Source of the DNA: Nitrospirota bacterium
Lineage (GTDB): Bacteria; Nitrospirota; Nitrospiria; Nitrospirales; Nitrospiraceae
NCBI GenBank assembly: GCA_016201805.1
Contig: JACQCB010000040.1
Location: 1-9,974, forward strand
Length of the DNA stretch: 9,974 bases
Direction of reading: 5' to 3'
Positions 1 through 5,467 of this stretch are shown here, piece after piece. A program made the translations under genes and the position numbers. The notes under the pieces are model-generated. The model had not been told where the DNA came from, ran no database searches, and was given only the letters and a program-made list of their open reading frames with translations. Position 1 is the stretch's first letter; the number at the start of each line of letters is the position of its first letter.

Positions 1-263
1 GAGGATTGTTTGCTCATGAGGACTGCCGCACTGTCCTTGAGTTCCAGGGCCGGTCCAAGAGTCGAAGCGAACAGCGTCAGGGCATCGGCATCAGAGGTGA
101 GGTAGGACAGTGAAGGGGATTGCGCATGCAAGACGGCCATGAAATCGGGCTGATCGGTCCGGTTACCGGGGGGGGCTGAAAAGACCGGGGATGGGAGCAA
201 GGCTGCCCCAACCAGGAGAGCGGAGTAGAAGCAAGCTGCCCAGGAAGGTTTCATGCCGGTCAT
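1..263 (-). CDS. Secreted protein of unknown function, C-terminus beyond left edge
   Basis: An open frame starts at ATG 263 (or the in-frame ATG at 254) and runs off the left edge without a stop, giving about 87 codons. The first 30 residues look like a Sec signal peptide: a short basic start (MKPSW from the second ATG), a hydrophobic core around SALLVGAALL, and a small-residue end PVFSA. The next residues are PP, and proline at +1 disfavours signal peptidase I, so the exact cut is uncertain. The visible mature part (about 57 residues) matches no family I recognise. No clear Shine-Dalgarno precedes either ATG. The frame, the signal peptide and a TATAAT about 50 nt upstream together support a real gene. 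Its product is probably exported to the periplasm or envelope. Confidence 0.6.
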   Translation of the reverse strand, partial: MTGMKPSWAACFYSALLVGAALLPSPVFSAPPGNRTDQPDFMAVLHAQSPSLSYLTSDADALTLFASTLGPALELKDSAAVLMSKQS

Positions 264-312
264 TGAGCCACGCCGAACAGAAGCGCCAATCAGAAGTTCT
301 TGACGGAAATTA

Positions 313-318
313 ATTATA
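313..318 (-). promoter_or_regulatory. Candidate -10 box for the left-edge secreted protein
   Basis: The minus strand reads TATAAT at 318-313, about 50 nt upstream of the ATG at 263. It sits in an A/T-rich block (about 306-335) just after the stop of the upstream hydrolase-fold gene. No good -35 lies 16-18 nt further up (the hexamer there is GCCAAG), so this is a weak promoter call resting on one perfect hexamer. Confidence 0.35.
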
Positions 319-332
319 AATAAAACAAAGTA

Positions 333-1133
333 TTACTTGGCATCCCTAAAGCATTCCAAGAGGAATTCAATCGTGATCTCAAAGGCTTGTTCTGCCTCAT
401 GCTGTCGATAGGAGTCCGGGCGGGTTTCGTTGCAGAAGGCCGGAGGCGCCTTGTCGTAGGTGCGGATTTCGACGCGCTTCCCATGCTCCTTTGCGGTTCG
501 GTTGACCTGTTCGATCTGCTCGTCGGTCACCGACCGGTCTGCGCCGGCCCGGTGATAGAGCAAGGGGCAGTAGAGGTCCTTGAGAAAATCGGAAGAACCA
601 GGCAAGGCATTGTAAAAGGCCACGGCTGCCCGCAAGCGTTTTCGCTGACAGGCGAACTTCATGGCCAGCGCACCGCCCATTCCCAATCCGACGACGCCGT
701 GGATGTTGCGCTTGACGTGGTCCCGCGTATTGAGAAACTCGCAACAGGAATTGATGTCTTGCAGCAGTTCCTGTTCTTTGATACGGGCTTCGAGGGCCGC
801 AGCGACCTCGGCGTTGGCGGTCACCATGCCGCCCTGTCTGGAATAGAGATTCGGCACGAGGACTACGAATCCTTCACCGGCCAGATGGGAGGCCATATCC
901 TTGACCTGGGAGTTGAGCCCCCAGGATTCGTGCAGCAGGACGAGGCCTGGATAGGTGCCCGTGCCTTGCGGCCAGAACATGAGCCCTTCGACTTGCGCCT
1001 CCTTCGAGATGCGCGTCTTGGCGTAGGGATCGACCGAGGAATCCGTGGCGGACGGAATCGGAGCCCCGCTCGGAAAGCGCACTGAGCCGGTGCCGATATG
1101 TTCCTTTGTGAACGGGACCGTCCGATCAGCCAT
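333..1133 (-). CDS. Dienelactone hydrolase family protein, probably catalytically dead
   Basis: This 266-residue alpha/beta-hydrolase belongs to the dienelactone hydrolase (DLH) family, whose active members use a Cys-Asp-His triad to open lactone rings. The core begins near residue 45. The strand and E-x-x-G segment LLHESWGLN (66-74) holds the conserved glutamate E69, and the nucleophile elbow is GLGMGG at 149-154. In DLH the elbow reads G-x-C-x-G-G; here the Cys position is Gly151. Asp199 is kept in AGADRSV. The usual Y-x-G-A-x-H-x-F motif reads YDKAPPAF (226-233), so the catalytic His is Pro231. Spacing between these positions fits the family (48 residues nucleophile to Asp, 32 to His). The frame is intact and no signal peptide is seen. 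The start is well set: AAGGAG lies 5 nt before ATG 1133. The family call is firm. Hydrolase activity is doubtful, and a binding or regulatory role is possible. Confidence 0.87.
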   Translation of the reverse strand: MADRTVPFTKEHIGTGSVRFPSGAPIPSATDSSVDPYAKTRISKEAQVEGLMFWPQGTGTYPGLVLLHESWGLNSQVKDMASHLAGEGFVVLVPNLYSRQGGMVTANAEVAAALEARIKEQELLQDINSCCEFLNTRDHVKRNIHGVVGLGMGGALAMKFACQRKRLRAAVAFYNALPGSSDFLKDLYCPLLYHRAGADRSVTDEQIEQVNRTAKEHGKRVEIRTYDKAPPAFCNETRPDSYRQHEAEQAFEITIEFLLECFRDAK

Positions 1134-1160
1134 GGATTCTCCTTACTGTCTTGGAATGTT

Positions 1161-1192
1161 GCGGCAGGGCCGCGATTTATCCCGGCAGGGAT
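1161..1192 (-). other. Two small hairpins in the hydrolase-fold gene leader
   Basis: Two adjacent perfect hairpins lie in the predicted 5' leader of the minus-strand gene. One has arms GCGGC/GCCGC at 1161-1173 (5-bp stem, 3-nt loop). The other has arms ATCCC/GGGAT at 1179-1192 (5-bp stem, 4-nt loop). They sit between the inferred transcription start near 1206 and the ribosome-binding site at 1139-1144. They might affect mRNA stability or translation. No T-run follows, so they are not a standard attenuator. Confidence 0.3.
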
Positions 1193-1212
1193 CGTCGCTG
1201 TTCAGGCAGGCA

Positions 1213-1242
1213 ACTATAGCGACGGCCGCGTCAGCTTGTCAA
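1213..1242 (-). promoter_or_regulatory. Sigma70-type promoter of the hydrolase-fold gene
   Basis: On the minus strand a perfect -35 TTGACA (1242-1237) is followed after 18 nt by TATAGT (1218-1213), five of six matches to TATAAT. The expected start near 1206 gives a leader of about 72 nt to the ATG at 1133. The -35 overlaps the first ATTGA pentamer of the array lying between the two divergent promoters. Confidence 0.65.
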
Positions 1243-1342
1243 TGCGGCCCTATCGGAAGAATTGACGATTTTTTCATTGAATCATTTCTTCATTGAAGCA
1301 ATCGTCAATGGATCAATGCATCAATTCCACTTCGCTAATTGA
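1239..1342. repeat. ATTGA/TCAAT cluster with a 10-bp inverted repeat, likely operator region
   Basis: Eight copies of ATTGA or its complement occur in 104 bp: 1239-1243, 1261-1265, 1276-1280, 1292-1296, 1305-1309, 1313-1317, 1321-1325 and 1338-1342. They include a perfect inverted repeat, ATTGACGATT (1261-1270) against AATCGTCAAT (1300-1309). Inside its loop are two direct copies of TTCATTGAA (1273-1281 and 1289-1297), 16 bp apart start to start. The first and last pentamers overlap the -35 boxes of the two divergent promoters. This suits binding of a regulator controlling both genes, but no regulator gene lies in the window and no known operator consensus is recognised. The T-rich character could also simply be an AT-rich upstream element. 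Confidence 0.5.
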
Positions 1343-1367
1343 CCGGATCATTCTGCGCCGATAGAAT
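1339..1367 (+). promoter_or_regulatory. Sigma70-type promoter of the oxidoreductase gene
   Basis: TTGACC (1339-1344) is followed after exactly 17 nt by TAGAAT (1362-1367); each hexamer has five of six consensus bases. The expected transcription start is about 1374, only some 23 nt before the preferred ATG at 1397. The -35 contains the last ATTGA pentamer of the upstream cluster. Confidence 0.6.
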
Positions 1368-1396
1368 GACGCGGCTCACGATTGCGCACGATTGTG

Positions 1397-2395
1397 ATGG
1401 GGAAGACCGTGACAACACCGATGGGGATCGGGCTGATCGGGCTTGGGCGTCATGGGATGCGGTATGCCAAGCATCTTCTGGAGCCGATGCCGGGGGCGCG
1501 ACTGGTCGCGGTCTGCCGTCGCGATGCGGCCCAGGGCCGCGCATTCGCCGCAGCGCATGGACTTGGGTTTTACCAGGACTATCGAGACCTGATCGCCGCC
1601 CCGACCGTACAGGCGGTGATTGTCGTGACGCCGCCGTCTCTGACGAAGCCGATTTGCCTGGAAGCGGTCCGAGCCGGCAAGCCCCTGTTGATCGAAAAAC
1701 CCCTGGCGACCAATGGTCCAGAGGCCCATGCCATGGTGTGCGCGGCCAAATCAGCCGGCGTCCCGCTGATGACTGCGCAGACGCTCCGCTTCGATCCGGC
1801 GGTGGTGGCGCTCAAGGCGGAACTGGCTCTGGTCGAACCGTGGCGGTATTTCGTGTTGACCAGCCGCGTGGAGCCTCGTCCGGAGGTCCGGCAAGATCCG
1901 GCAGACTACGCCGGCCGGGGAGTCCTCCTTGAAATCGGCGTCCATCAACTGGACCTGGTCCGTTTCTTCACCGGAGAAGAAGTCGCCGAGGTCTGTTGTG
2001 AACTCTGGCACGGCGAACCGGGGCAGCCGGAGTCCAGGGCCCTGGTCAGATTGCGGACAGCAAGCGGTCTGCCCGGCCTGATCGATGTGTCCCGTGTGAG
2101 CGCGGGCCGTGTCGGGAGGGCCGAATGGGTGGGGGAGAAGGGGCAGCTCATGGCCGATTGGTATCGCCACCGCCTCTGCAAGGTCCTCTCGCGCAACGTC
2201 TCGGACGAATGGACGGTCGAGGATCGCCCGACCTTGGTCGAGACCCTGACCGCTTTTCTGCGCGCGATCGAGCTGGGCACACCCATGCCGATCACGGGCT
2301 TTGACGGCCAGAAGGCCGTGGAGATCGCCGATGCCTGCTATCAATCTGCCGCGACCGGAAAGCCCGTCACGCTGGGAGTCATGCGTGATCAGTGA
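1397..2395 (+). CDS. Gfo/Idh/MocA family NAD(P)-dependent oxidoreductase
   Basis: A cytoplasmic dehydrogenase of 332 residues, a usual length for the family, which oxidises or reduces hydroxyl groups on sugars, inositols and related compounds. The N-terminal Rossmann fold carries GLGRHG (15-20 from this start), followed by the strand LVAVCRRD. The family's EKP motif (LLIEKPLA, Lys at 101) is present. The C-terminal substrate domain has EIGVHQLDLVRFF, with His183 and Asp186 in the usual places. The substrate cannot be told from sequence. The start is uncertain. ATG 1397 is preferred because it lies just after the promoter; TTG 1382, GTG 1394, GTG 1409 and ATG 1421 are in frame, and none has a good Shine-Dalgarno. 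Family alignment would allow a start as late as 1421. It is divergent from the hydrolase-fold gene and may share its control region. Confidence 0.88.
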   Translation: MGKTVTTPMGIGLIGLGRHGMRYAKHLLEPMPGARLVAVCRRDAAQGRAFAAAHGLGFYQDYRDLIAAPTVQAVIVVTPPSLTKPICLEAVRAGKPLLIEKPLATNGPEAHAMVCAAKSAGVPLMTAQTLRFDPAVVALKAELALVEPWRYFVLTSRVEPRPEVRQDPADYAGRGVLLEIGVHQLDLVRFFTGEEVAEVCCELWHGEPGQPESRALVRLRTASGLPGLIDVSRVSAGRVGRAEWVGEKGQLMADWYRHRLCKVLSRNVSDEWTVEDRPTLVETLTAFLRAIELGTPMPITGFDGQKAVEIADACYQSAATGKPVTLGVMRDQ

Positions 2396-2426
2396 TGCGT
2401 GATGGGCGGCTAGCTGAACACTTAAT

Positions 2427-2447
2427 CCTGTCTTCTAAAAGTACAGG
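2427..2447. terminator. Weak hairpin between convergent genes
   Basis: In the 83-bp gap between the convergent oxidoreductase and Lrp-domain genes, CCTGTCTT (2427-2434) pairs with AAGTACAGG (2439-2447), with one bulged T and a 4-nt loop. No T-run follows on either strand, so intrinsic termination here is only a possibility. Nothing else is seen in the gap. Confidence 0.22.
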
Positions 2448-2478
2448 CCTGCCTCGTCGCGGTCACCCGTCACGGGTT

Positions 2479-2715
2479 TCAGGTTTCCGCCACGATGTGC
2501 GTGTCGGTCTCCTCCACGCCGTCGATCGTGTGTATCTTCGTGATCACCACGTCCGATAGCGCTTTCTCATCCGCTACGTTGACGAAGCTGAAGATGTCGG
2601 GCTGACCGAAACAGGGATGGGCATGCTCCACCCCCGAGATATTTTTGAGCGACTTGATGACGTCCTTGGTTTTGCCGGCCTTGACCTTGATCAAAATGTA
2701 GGCTTTGGTCGCCAT
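2479..2715 (-). CDS. Stand-alone Lrp/AsnC ligand-binding (RAM) domain protein
   Basis: At 78 residues this matches only the effector-binding, oligomerising half of Lrp/AsnC regulators, without the helix-turn-helix DNA-binding domain. The beta-alpha-beta-beta-alpha-beta pattern is visible: strand AYILIKVKAG (5-14), helix KTKDVIKSLKN, strand VEHAHPCFGQPDIFSFV (29-45), helix ADEKALSDVVITKI, strand VEETDTHIV. Such free-standing RAM-type proteins are known, and some bind amino acids or form ring oligomers. Whether this one modulates a full-length Lrp or acts as a metabolite sensor is not shown. AGGAGG sits just upstream of ATG 2715, a strong ribosome-binding site, so the short length is real and not a truncated call. 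It has its own promoter within the end of the upstream gene. Confidence 0.85.
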   Translation of the reverse strand: MATKAYILIKVKAGKTKDVIKSLKNISGVEHAHPCFGQPDIFSFVNVADEKALSDVVITKIHTIDGVEETDTHIVAET

Positions 2716-2760
2716 GCTGACCTCCTCCTGATGTTGTTGCAGAGGGACCTGGTGCGGGCG

Positions 2761-2788
2761 ATGATATCAGGATCGGGCGATCTGTCAA
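2761..2788 (-). promoter_or_regulatory. Sigma70-type promoter of the RAM-domain gene
   Basis: The minus strand has a perfect TTGACA (2788-2783), a 16-nt spacer and TATCAT (2766-2761), five of six matches. The -35 overlaps the stop codon of the upstream membrane-protein gene. The expected start near 2754 leaves a leader of about 39 nt, so the small gene can be expressed apart from its neighbour. Confidence 0.6.
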
Positions 2789-3498
2789 TGTGTGACGCCC
2801 GGCATCTCGCGCCGTCTGGCGTCATAGACCTGGTGCAGATCCTGTCCTTGTGCAGCCAGAAGACTGCGCGCCGTCCTGAAAGTCCGGCTCAGAAGATCGA
2901 AATCATTCATGCCGACATTGTAGAAACCCAAGCCGGCCTGCAACTCCGGCCGGTCTTGCAAGGGATGCGTGGCGGCATAATCGACCATCGCTTCAAGTGA
3001 CTGAGAGGTCCAGCCATCGCTTCGAAATGATTCGATGGCAGCTTCTATCTGATCTCCCGTCTGATCCCCCGGTTTGGCGGCCAATGCGTCATGGAAGAAC
3101 TGCCGGACAGCCTGATTGTCGCTCTTCATGAAGGCGGACTGAAATTGAATCAACGCCTTGATGAGCCGGTTCGCGTCGGGACTGTCTTCCGGTGGGAGCG
3201 CACCGGCATCCTGGAAGACAGCCAGTAACGCCATGACGGCGCCCACCTGTTTGGCCGATGCCCGGCTTCCTGACCGGCTTCCGACCGGCCGGGAAAGGAT
3301 GGTGTCTGCGGTTGTCCGGACGGTCCTGACGCCGAGATGAAACCCTTCCTGTCCAAGGACAATCGAACTCAACAGGACGAGGCCGACGGCCGGCACGACG
3401 CTGTAGCAGACCATGAGCAGCCGACGGCCGAGAGACCGCTCAGAGGAAGCTCGGCGTCTGTCGATCGGCTGAATGAGGAGATGGCCTTCTAAACGCAT
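2785..3498 (-). CDS. Single-pass membrane protein of unknown function
   Basis: I do not recognise this 237-residue protein. A basic N-terminal stretch (DRRRASSERSLGRR, 13-26) precedes one hydrophobic segment at about 27-49. By the positive-inside rule this suggests a cytoplasmic N-terminus with the rest outside the membrane. The remainder looks mainly helical and polar (residues 82-230), with leucine- and alanine-rich helices. A segment at about 171-200, YAATHPLQDRPELQAGLGFY, vaguely recalls helical-repeat proteins but shows no clear TPR signature. No cysteine-rich or catalytic motif is visible. ATG 3498 has no Shine-Dalgarno, and a TATAAT ends only 5 nt before it, so the mRNA may be leaderless. 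An internal ATG at residue 29 would cut into the membrane segment and is less likely. The coding call rests on the intact frame, the topology and the promoter position. Confidence 0.7.
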   Translation of the reverse strand: MRLEGHLLIQPIDRRRASSERSLGRRLLMVCYSVVPAVGLVLLSSIVLGQEGFHLGVRTVRTTADTILSRPVGSRSGSRASAKQVGAVMALLAVFQDAGALPPEDSPDANRLIKALIQFQSAFMKSDNQAVRQFFHDALAAKPGDQTGDQIEAAIESFRSDGWTSQSLEAMVDYAATHPLQDRPELQAGLGFYNVGMNDFDLLSRTFRTARSLLAAQGQDLHQVYDARRREMPGVTH

Positions 3499-3503
3499 GG
3501 CAC

Positions 3504-3532
3504 ATTATACCGAATATCCGCGGTCGGTTGAA
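3504..3532 (-). promoter_or_regulatory. Promoter of the membrane-protein gene, near-leaderless
   Basis: The minus strand has a perfect TATAAT at 3509-3504. Its last base is 5 nt before the ATG at 3498, so transcription should begin at or within about one base of the start codon. The -35 region (TTCAAC at 3532-3527 with a 17-nt spacer) is poor and overlaps the -35 of the opposing comM promoter. Confidence 0.5.
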
Positions 3533-3556
3533 AAGCGGCCCCCGCGCGCCTATAAT
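3528..3556 (+). promoter_or_regulatory. Strong sigma70-type promoter of the comM-like gene
   Basis: TTGAAA (3528-3533), a 17-nt spacer and a perfect TATAAT (3551-3556). The expected start is about 3563, leaving a 43-nt leader to GTG 3606. The TTG of this -35 is also the first possible start codon of the open frame, which rules out the longest reading of the gene. Confidence 0.75.
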
Positions 3557-3594
3557 CCGCAACGTCGTCTGCCTGGTAGTGTTGCCTTACATGC

Positions 3595-3598
3595 GGAG
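3595..3598 (+). promoter_or_regulatory. Ribosome-binding site deciding the comM start
   Basis: GGAG at 3595-3598 lies 7 nt before GTG 3606, a good spacing. It is only 1 nt before ATG 3600 and lies downstream of ATG 3591, so it fits neither of those in-frame ATGs. Confidence 0.6.
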
Positions 3599-3605
3599 CA
3601 TGCCG

Positions 3606-5144
3606 GTGCTGGCTAAGGTCACGAGCGCTGTGCTGGTCGGAGTGGAGGCCTACCCAGTGGAAGTCGAGGTAGACATCGGCGGCGGCCTGCCCCAATTTTC
3701 GGTGGTCGGTCTGCCGGACGCCATCGTGCGTGAAAGCCGCGATCGTGTGCGCGCAGCGCTGAAGAATACCGGGTTTTCCTTCCCGGTGAAGAAAATTACG
3801 GTGAACCTGGCCCCGGCCGGCCTCAAGAAGGAAGGCTCCGGCCTGGACCTGCCGATTGCCATAGGCATTCTGGTCGCGGAAGAACGGCTCAAGCCCGATG
3901 CAGTGGCGGGACGGGTCCTGGTCGGGGAACTATCGCTGGACGGCCGACTCAAGCCGATTCCCGGCATTCTCTCGATCGGGCTGACTTGCCGGAACACCCA
4001 CTCGCTGGTCCTGCCGGCCGGCAATGCGGCGGAGGCTGCGGTGGTCGAGGGACTGGCTGTCTATCCGGTCCACACCTTGCCTGAAGCGGTCGAGTTCTTG
4101 GACGGCCGGTGCGCCGTGTCTCCTGCCACCGTGGATCGTGAGGCCCTCTTTGCCGTTCCTCCAGCCGAGGATGAGGACTTTCGGGATGTGCAAGGGCAGG
4201 ACCATGCCAAGCGGGCCCTTGAGGTGGCGGCGGCTGGCGGGCACAACGTTCTGATGATCGGTCCGCCCGGATCTGGCAAGACCATGTTGGCAAGGCGGCT
4301 GCCGGGTATCCTGCCGCCGATGGAACAGGCCGAGGCGATCGAGACCACGCAGGTGCACAGCGTGGCGGGCTTGCTGACGGGCGGGAACCCCTTGGTTACA
4401 ACCAGGCCCTTCCGCGCTCCCCATCACAGTATTTCTGATGCGGGGCTCATCGGCGGGGGCACGGTCCCGAGGCCAGGCGAAGTGTCCCTGGCGCATCACG
4501 GAGTCTTGTTCTTGGACGAGGCCCCGGAGTTCAAGCGTCACGTATTGGACGGCCTCAGGCAACCTCTGGAAGACGGGACCGTGGCCCTGACGCGAGTCAG
4601 CGCCTCGCTCCGCTATCCGGCCCGGGTGATGCTGGTGGCGGCGATGAATCCCTGCCCTTGCGGCTACTACGGCGATCGGACGCGGGACTGTGTGTGCAGC
4701 CCCAACCAGGTCAGGAAGTACCGGGCACGGCTCTCAGGCCCCCTGTTGGACCGTTTGGACATTCATCTGGACGTGCCTCCCGTGCCGGTCCGCGAGTTGA
4801 CCCAAGGGTCTGGGCGGGAAGGGCAGGCGGAATCGTCGGTGTCCATCCGGGCTCGCGTGGCGGCGGCCCGTGCGCGGCAGGCGGCGCGCTACCGCCAGGA
4901 CGGCATCTACAGCAACGCCCAGCTCAAGCCCAGGCACGTGAAGAAGTATTGCGTGCTCGATCAGGCCGGGCGGGAGTTGCTGGAACAGGCGATGACCCGC
5001 TTGGGATTCTCGGCGCGGGCCTATGGCCGGATCCTTCGCGTCGCCAGAACGATTGCCGACCTGGCCGGATCGGACCGGATCGAGAAGGGACATCTGGCGG
5101 AAGCGATCCAGTATCGGAGCCTCGATCGTCGCGGAGATCTATGA
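3606..5144 (+). CDS. comM: ComM/YifB-type Mg-chelatase-like AAA+ ATPase
   Basis: This 512-residue protein matches the ComM (YifB) family, of which Vibrio cholerae ComM is a hexameric branch-migration helicase aiding recombination of DNA taken up by transformation. The N-terminal ChlI-like domain begins MLAKVTSAVLVGVEAYPVEV and carries GLPDAIVRES (35-44). The AAA+ domain has Walker A GPPGSGKT (219-226), Walker B LFLDE (301-305) and the arginine-containing GPLLDRLDI (378-386). A four-cysteine cluster NPCPCGYYGD...C.C (C350, C352, C362, C364) may bind metal; it is common in the family but absent from E. coli YifB as I recall it. The C-terminal helical domain ends with RAYGRILRVARTIADL. The GTG start at 3606 is chosen on the ribosome-binding site and on the N-terminus expected for the family. 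The gene overlaps the next by 4 bp. Competence itself cannot be judged here. Confidence 0.93.
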   Translation: MLAKVTSAVLVGVEAYPVEVEVDIGGGLPQFSVVGLPDAIVRESRDRVRAALKNTGFSFPVKKITVNLAPAGLKKEGSGLDLPIAIGILVAEERLKPDAVAGRVLVGELSLDGRLKPIPGILSIGLTCRNTHSLVLPAGNAAEAAVVEGLAVYPVHTLPEAVEFLDGRCAVSPATVDREALFAVPPAEDEDFRDVQGQDHAKRALEVAAAGGHNVLMIGPPGSGKTMLARRLPGILPPMEQAEAIETTQVHSVAGLLTGGNPLVTTRPFRAPHHSISDAGLIGGGTVPRPGEVSLAHHGVLFLDEAPEFKRHVLDGLRQPLEDGTVALTRVSASLRYPARVMLVAAMNPCPCGYYGDRTRDCVCSPNQVRKYRARLSGPLLDRLDIHLDVPPVPVRELTQGSGREGQAESSVSIRARVAAARARQAARYRQDGIYSNAQLKPRHVKKYCVLDQAGRELLEQAMTRLGFSARAYGRILRVARTIADLAGSDRIEKGHLAEAIQYRSLDRRGDL

Positions 5145-5368
5145 AAACAGGAACCCAACAGTCCGTGAAAACCTTTGCCTGGTGGTTTGTGGTCGGCGCC
5201 ACCATGTCCTTGTCCGTGATTCTGATCCAGGGGGGCATACGCGAGGTCATCCATGCCCAAGGCTCTCTCTGGGAGATCAAGCTGGTGGAGTTGTCGACGG
5301 CGATTCTAGGCGGAGGGCTCTTGGGAGGCTGCGTGGCCCTCATCCTGGAGCGCATTAAGAAGCCCTAA
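5141..5368 (+). CDS. Small two-helix membrane protein coupled to comM
   Basis: A 75-codon gene starts at ATG 5141 inside the comM stop (ATGA overlap), with GGAG at 5133-5136, 4 nt upstream. The protein has two probable membrane helices at about 12-30 and 51-69. They are joined by a short loop (EVIHAQGSLWEIK), and the tail is basic (ERIKKP). The second helix has a glycine-rich face (GGGLLGG, 57-63) that could pack against another helix. The tail suggests both ends face the cytoplasm. I recognise no family. Translational coupling makes co-expression with comM likely; a functional link, for example tethering at the membrane, is only a guess. A longer overlapping reading in this frame is a shadow of comM. 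Confidence 0.75.
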   Translation: MKTGTQQSVKTFAWWFVVGATMSLSVILIQGGIREVIHAQGSLWEIKLVELSTAILGGGLLGGCVALILERIKKP

Positions 5369-5383
5369 AAGAGAGAGGCTCTA

Positions 5384-5442
5384 GGCAATAGGCTAGTGGC
5401 AATAGGCAAGACAATCCGACCTATAGCCTATTGCCCATTGCC
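5384..5442. repeat. Palindromic intergenic repeat with GGCAATAGGC units
   Basis: A perfect 12-bp inverted repeat, GGCAATAGGCTA (5384-5395) against TAGCCTATTGCC (5424-5435), encloses a second direct copy of GGCAATAGGC (5398-5407). A partial right-hand copy, CATTGCC, lies at 5436-5442. RNA from either strand could form alternative hairpins. It fills most of the 99-bp gap between two plus-strand genes. It could act as a terminator or processing site, though no T-run follows, or be a dispersed REP-like element. One window cannot show dispersal. Confidence 0.65.
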
Positions 5443-5467
5443 CCGAGCCCGCGACTGAAAGGAGATC

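Noticed and set aside
300..328. TTGACG on the plus strand as a -35 in the AT-rich block
   Set aside because: There is no -10 at 16-18 nt (TATAAA is only 9 nt away) and no plus-strand gene follows.
387..1085. A 232-codon plus-strand frame opposite the hydrolase-fold gene
   Set aside because: The minus strand holds the recognisable DLH fold with a good promoter and ribosome-binding site, so the plus frame is its shadow.
3528..3605. An extended N-terminus for ComM from TTG 3528 or the ATGs at 3591 and 3600
   Set aside because: TTG 3528 is the -35 of the promoter. The ATGs are badly spaced to GGAG 3595-3598, and the family N-terminus begins at GTG 3606.
4658..5140. The upstream part of the 236-codon frame that contains the small membrane protein
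   Set aside because: This part is an out-of-frame reading of comM. Only the last 75 codons, from ATG 5141, have a ribosome-binding site and membrane segments.
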